Shown one piece after another: positions 60,105 to 64,000 of a stretch of 64,000 bases of DNA; position 1 is the first letter of the stretch; every line of letters starts with the position of its first letter. The notes beneath the pieces were generated by a model that had not been told where the DNA came from, made no database searches, and saw nothing but the letters and a program-made list of their open reading frames with translations. Both the position numbers and the translations under genes were made by a program. The DNA is from Apiotrichum sp. Y4204 (taxonomy: Eukaryota; Basidiomycota; Tremellomycetes; Trichosporonales; Trichosporonaceae): the NCBI GenBank assembly GCA_025531455.1, contig JAMYHL010000121.1:1-64000 (forward strand). The letters are read 5' to 3'.

Positions 60105-60552
60105 ACCGCTCAGAACGCATACGACGCCCATCGTCCGTTACCATCGTAGAGAAGCCTAGAGAAGAGTCCTGTATCATATGACAAAAGTAATGCATCATGA
60201 CAACGCCACAACCTACCAGGCGCCGTGCGCGCGCCGTGGTGCCACATATGCTCATGCAGGTTGGCATGTGAACAAGTAGGAGGTTCAGCAGGGCGTGGCG
60301 CTCAGTAGAATGTGAATGGGACTTGCAGAATCATGAACAGAACTTAAGATTGATCCACGGTATTCATGCCACAGCGATTCATGCCTTCGCCACGTCTTAC
60401 CTGGCAGGACACGCTTCACAGGCTCGCTCGAGGCTTTTCGTCTCGCAGCCTGCGGTAGGCAGCCTGCGCAATACAACTCGAAATACATCCAAAACTCAGG
60501 CCTATCACAACAGTCAGATCAACAAGCCTCTGAAATGCCCCTATTGTCCCCA
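60105..60552. other. 448-nt convergent spacer
   Basis: 3' flanks of the transporter and the XLF-like gene. No gene or repeat seen. Confidence 0.45.
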
Positions 60553-62088
60553 TTAAGCCCGACGTCGGCCTAGTCGTGACGCACCACCACCACTCGCCAT
60601 GCGCCGCTTCATCTCCTGCCGACGGCGATTAGCCTCTGCTTCCTCCTCCTCCTCGATCTTCTTCGCGTCCTTCTTCTTACGTTTGCGCTTACCCTCTTGC
60701 GTGGGAATGAGCGGGTCGAGCGTGGATGTCGGCATCGCCCCCGTTGACGATGTTGGGACGTCCGAACTTGGAATCCCGGACGGCGGCAGTGGCGGAGATG
60801 AATCGGGCAGGCGGGACGGAAGGCCGGATGTCTCCACTCCTGATGCGTTGGTTGCGCCAAACTCCTCAGATCCCGTCTCCGACGAGGGGAATATCCCCGC
60901 TGCTATGTCGTAGACCTTGCGGGGCGCAACGGGTGTGGGTGAGCTGGTGGGGAGGAGGGGTGCTGCGCCTTTGCGCTCGGTCGCCGGTCGCGGAGGCGTG
61001 CGCTGGGGGGAGACTCGCCGACGCACCGTGCGTGCCGGTGAGGGGGAGGGTGGTGATCGCGGGGATGCAACGCGCGGCGGCGGCACAGGTGTGGCGGGCA
61101 CGGGTGGTGGTGGTGCCCGTGTCGGCGTTTGTGCTCTAGTGGGAGAAGGGCCACGCGTGACTACCGGAGTCGGGGTTGGTCGTGGGGCAGCACCTGTAAA
61201 CCGCCGAAGCGCACGTGCAACCCCCGGGTCCGAGATTATGGCGCCAACCGCATCGGCTGGGCTGGTGCTGCTGGTCTGTGTGTCAGTGATTAAACAAGAA
61301 TGAAGGAAGCGAAGATGGCTCAAAGGGCCCCAGTAGGAAAGAGGTTATGCGAAACTAGAGCTGCGGTCGCAGGATGTAATTCTCTCCGCTCCCTTCTGCA
61401 CTCACCGATACACCACGGTCCTGGCCAAGTAGAGCTGCCCAGGGAGACAGTAGTTGTTTTGCAACAAACGTGAGCGGCTGCCGTCCTCGCAGTTCGCTTT
61501 GATCAGCCATGAAGCACCGGAATGGACTCACGTCATCTGAAAGATCCACTTCAACGATGCGTTCTCGGAGCCGAGGGAGAGCACGAACACGGCATCAAAG
61601 TAGTCGTCGACATCGCGGTCGACGCTAGCGGACGCCCAGCCACTGCCTGTGCCGTCGAACAAGCCCTCGAGTGTCCGAAGCGTATCGTCGGTGCGCGCCT
61701 GCTGCGCCGCAAAGTCAAGCGCGAGAATGTCGCTCTCGCCCCCATCCTGCGCCGCTATGTGTCCCAGCCGCGTAGGTACTGAGCTTGCGGAGAGCTCCTC
61801 GAATAGAACTGTCTCAAGATCCGTCGCGACGAAGAGATAACCTGGGCGTTGGGGGTGTGGCGCGTATTTCTGATGTCAGTCCTGCAAGAACAGGAAGCAA
61901 ATGTTTGAGCCCCATGTGTTGGAGAGTTCTCAATCGCTACGCTGGGCTGTTGACTACTCACAAATAGATAAGTCCTCCCGCCGCACGCTTTAGGCAGCCA
62001 TGGGGCTTTGCTGAGCGCCTCGTCGTAGCGCTATGGGTCAGCTGTGAACGGCGGGGCGGCGCGTCCTTACCTCGTTGTACAGCGACAT
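60553..62088 (-). CDS. XLF/Nej1-like non-homologous end-joining factor
   Basis: Five exons (62088-62071, 62030-61962, 61869-61532, 61496-61406 and 61275-60553) give 412 residues. The first 170 fit the XRCC4-like factor head: SKAPWLPKACGGRTYLF, PGYLFVATDLETVLFEELSA, FVLSLGSENASLKWIFQMTE, then PLTFVAKQLLSPWAALLGQD, in the order seen in XLF (TDLxxVW/F, LxWxFxL, hhxxLhxPLh). The remaining 240 residues are disordered, rich in Pro/Thr/Ser with PTP and RAPPPP runs. The tail is strongly basic (KRKRKKKDAKKIEEEEEAEA ... LGRRRA), as in tails that bind Ku and DNA. XLF/Nej1 bridges broken ends with Lif1/XRCC4-ligase IV. The family call rests on fold-pattern resemblance, not high identity. Confidence 0.62.
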
Positions 62089-64000
62089 GAGAAGGACTGG
62101 GGAGAGTAGTTGTACGAGTGTGAAAGAAAGTGACAACCAGCACAACTTGTTATCACTTAGGAAATCGTCGCCGCCGAGTTATTCGATGTTACAAGACTCG
62201 GACTTGGCAACCATGGGTCCGCCCCTGATGTCTCATGCCATCGTCATCTGGGTAGGTATATCCTTATATCCGCTTGCACCGCTCGTGGCTCTGGAGCCTT
62301 GAGCGCTTGGGCGCAATTGATCCAATTGATCAATTGAGCGTGTCACTGCAGGCATGGCTTCCGCATGGACCACACACGACGATCCTTCGATCCTTCGTTG
62401 ATCGCTGATCCACGATCAGCATACAGCATCAATGGCTCTCATCCTCAGACGCACTAGAACCCAACCTTTCGAACCTTTCCCTTGTGCCATCAGAAGCACG
62501 CTTCTGTAGTTTTGTAACGCGATCTGCGCAGCTCCAACCGTGCGGTGCAAGACAAATGGTGATCAGGCTGCCGGAGGGGCGGAGGGAATCACCGGGCCAT
62601 CTGTTGAGCATGTTGAGCTCGGTGATTACAGAGGCCCAGGGGATAACGTGACGTGATGATCTGGGCCTCGTGCGTGCAGCGCCGAGCACCATCAGACCTT
62701 TCACGGGGATAGTTTTAGATGGTGATTCAGAGCATGGCATCTGCATGGTCCCCATGAGCATGTAGGATGGTGCACACGCGCACACGCGCGCAGGCGTTAC
62801 TATCTTGTATCGTCTGTCACCCGTGATCTCAGTCATGTGCGATGCAAAGTTGATGCGTGATTGCGTGTGTGCGCATAACACCGTAATGCCGGACAGATCA
62901 GAGTACATCAGAGTGATGTGATCTGAGTGGCCAAAAGTCACGGGATTTGCAAGTCAGGAGCCAACAGCAGGAAGCGGATCAATAGGGGCCAAACACCGCA
63001 CAGCACCACTCGCGCACTCGCGCCACTTGGACACTAGCGGGACGGGCAAAGTACACAACCAGCCAAGGGTAAAGTGGTACAGTGGGGCGAGGAGGGGATC
63101 ACAAACGGCGCCTCCCTGCTGCTACCTTGGCTCTGCTGGCGTGCCAGGCAGCAGCGGGCAAGCAGTGTCCAAGCAGCAGCCGACGCAACAAAATGAGGCT
63201 CAGCCATCGTGCATCGCTCGCTTGCAGCGCGCATTTACCGCACACACAAAAAGAAAGTAAATGAAGCAAACAAATAAAAACACAAAATATAGGAAAAAAA
63301 AAATCAGTACCAAAAAGGGACATGTTTGCGCACCGCAGCGGGGAAGCCCAGCAGCACCACAGCTCCACAGCATACCTGGAGAGGGTGTGAAGCCCTGCGA
63401 TCCTGCGATCCTTCCCATACAGCACCGGTCCCGTCAGATACACTGGACCAGAATCATAACAGGCACTGGAGGGAAGGAATTTTGATCCCGTAGCTGTAAT
63501 GGGTACTGAGGGTGTTGCTTCCCCCCTTTGCTGTATTGGGGGACCTGCAGGAGAGGGCGCACACTTATCACAGCACCACCCAAACAAGCGACGACGCCTC
63601 AGCCAACCAGATCACGAGGGGGGGGCCACCGTATAGTCTAGTCAGAGCCAAAGCCAGGCCAGAACCACAACAGTATGGCAGCAGAGCCTAGATGGGCTGA
63701 CTAGGCTCTGGCTCTGGGCTGGCCGGGCTGGTGTACCCACGCTGTCAATCACCCTCACTTGCCTTCCCTTTCCTGCCTGGAGGGGGGCCTTCCCTTCCTC
63801 CCCGGCACAACACACAAGCCAGGCTGTAGCGCTGCAGGCTGACTGGCTGTTTTGCCTTGCCCGCTGGCGCCTGGCTGGCCGTGACTGGGCTGTGTATGGA
63901 TGGAGGGAATAATGGCTCTGGTCCTGTGGGCCTGCTGCCTGGCCCACGCACACGCACGCTCACACTCACTCACACACCGGGCCAGCACAGGCAGGCGAGC
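62089..64000. other. 1.9 kb at the window end without a recognisable gene
   Basis: It holds a GATC/CAATTG-rich palindromic patch (62314-62420), a CACACGCG dinucleotide-like tract (62770-62795), an A-rich patch (63244-63303), CTGGC/GCAGG-rich sequence from 63640 on, and a CACTCACTCACACAC run at the end. A 170-codon minus-strand frame (62429-62941) has no family features. Confidence 0.5.

Noticed and set aside
59331..60131. 266-codon minus-strand frame antisense to the YeeE gene
   Set aside because: Mirror of a C-ending codon-biased gene; Gly/Asp/Glu/Ala-rich composition typical of an antisense shadow.
62429..62941. 170-codon minus-strand frame near the window end
   Set aside because: No family motif, Arg/Ser/Cys-scattered composition; no supporting promoter or intron.

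Overview
This window looks like nuclear DNA of a basidiomycete yeast of the Tremellomycetes, plausibly Trichosporonales or a Cryptococcus relative. The reasons are eukaryote-only genes (20S proteasome, Rab geranylgeranyltransferase, DNA polymerase alpha B subunit, Aurora kinase, a Zn2Cys6 factor), many very short introns (mostly 33-50 nt, GTNNGT donors, CTNAC branch sites just before the acceptor), small intergenic gaps and a moderately GC-rich base composition. The species assignment is inference.

All gene models below were built by hand. Exons were joined where reading frame, splice signals and known family motifs agree. Twenty-six protein genes and one tRNA are called.

Region 1-23 kb is dense housekeeping sequence. 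It holds a giant bridge-like lipid transfer protein (Hobbit/FMP27, cut by the window start), WSS1 protease, tRNA-Met(CAT), BET2, a MARVEL-type membrane protein, proteasome alpha4 (PRE6), an unknown membrane protein, a PPR protein, the GTPase DRG1/RBG1 and an Aurora kinase.

Region 23-34 kb is gene-poor. It contains two tiny convergent genes encoding related 36 and 44 aa cysteine proteins with an intron at the same place, a Met/Gly-repeat protein, a small single-pass membrane protein, a minisatellite and a T19 tract.

Region 34-39 kb holds an L1-domain nucleolar ribosome-biogenesis protein, a DUF3830 protein and POL12.

Region 39.5-50 kb looks like a metabolic (nitrogen/amine) block: a Zn2Cys6 transcription factor with an 8-nt microexon, a class III aminotransferase divergent from a sugar-epimerase-like SDR, and an M20 amidohydrolase divergent from guanine deaminase across a GATA-containing promoter.

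Region 50-64 kb holds an AP-4-epsilon-like adaptin, an OSH4/KES1 sterol-PI4P exchanger, a 3.2 kb gap with an AT-rich island, a YeeE/YedE sulfur-type membrane transporter, and an XLF/Nej1-like end-joining factor. The last 1.9 kb has no gene that I can support.

The most novel item is the microprotein pair at 24.4-25.1 kb.
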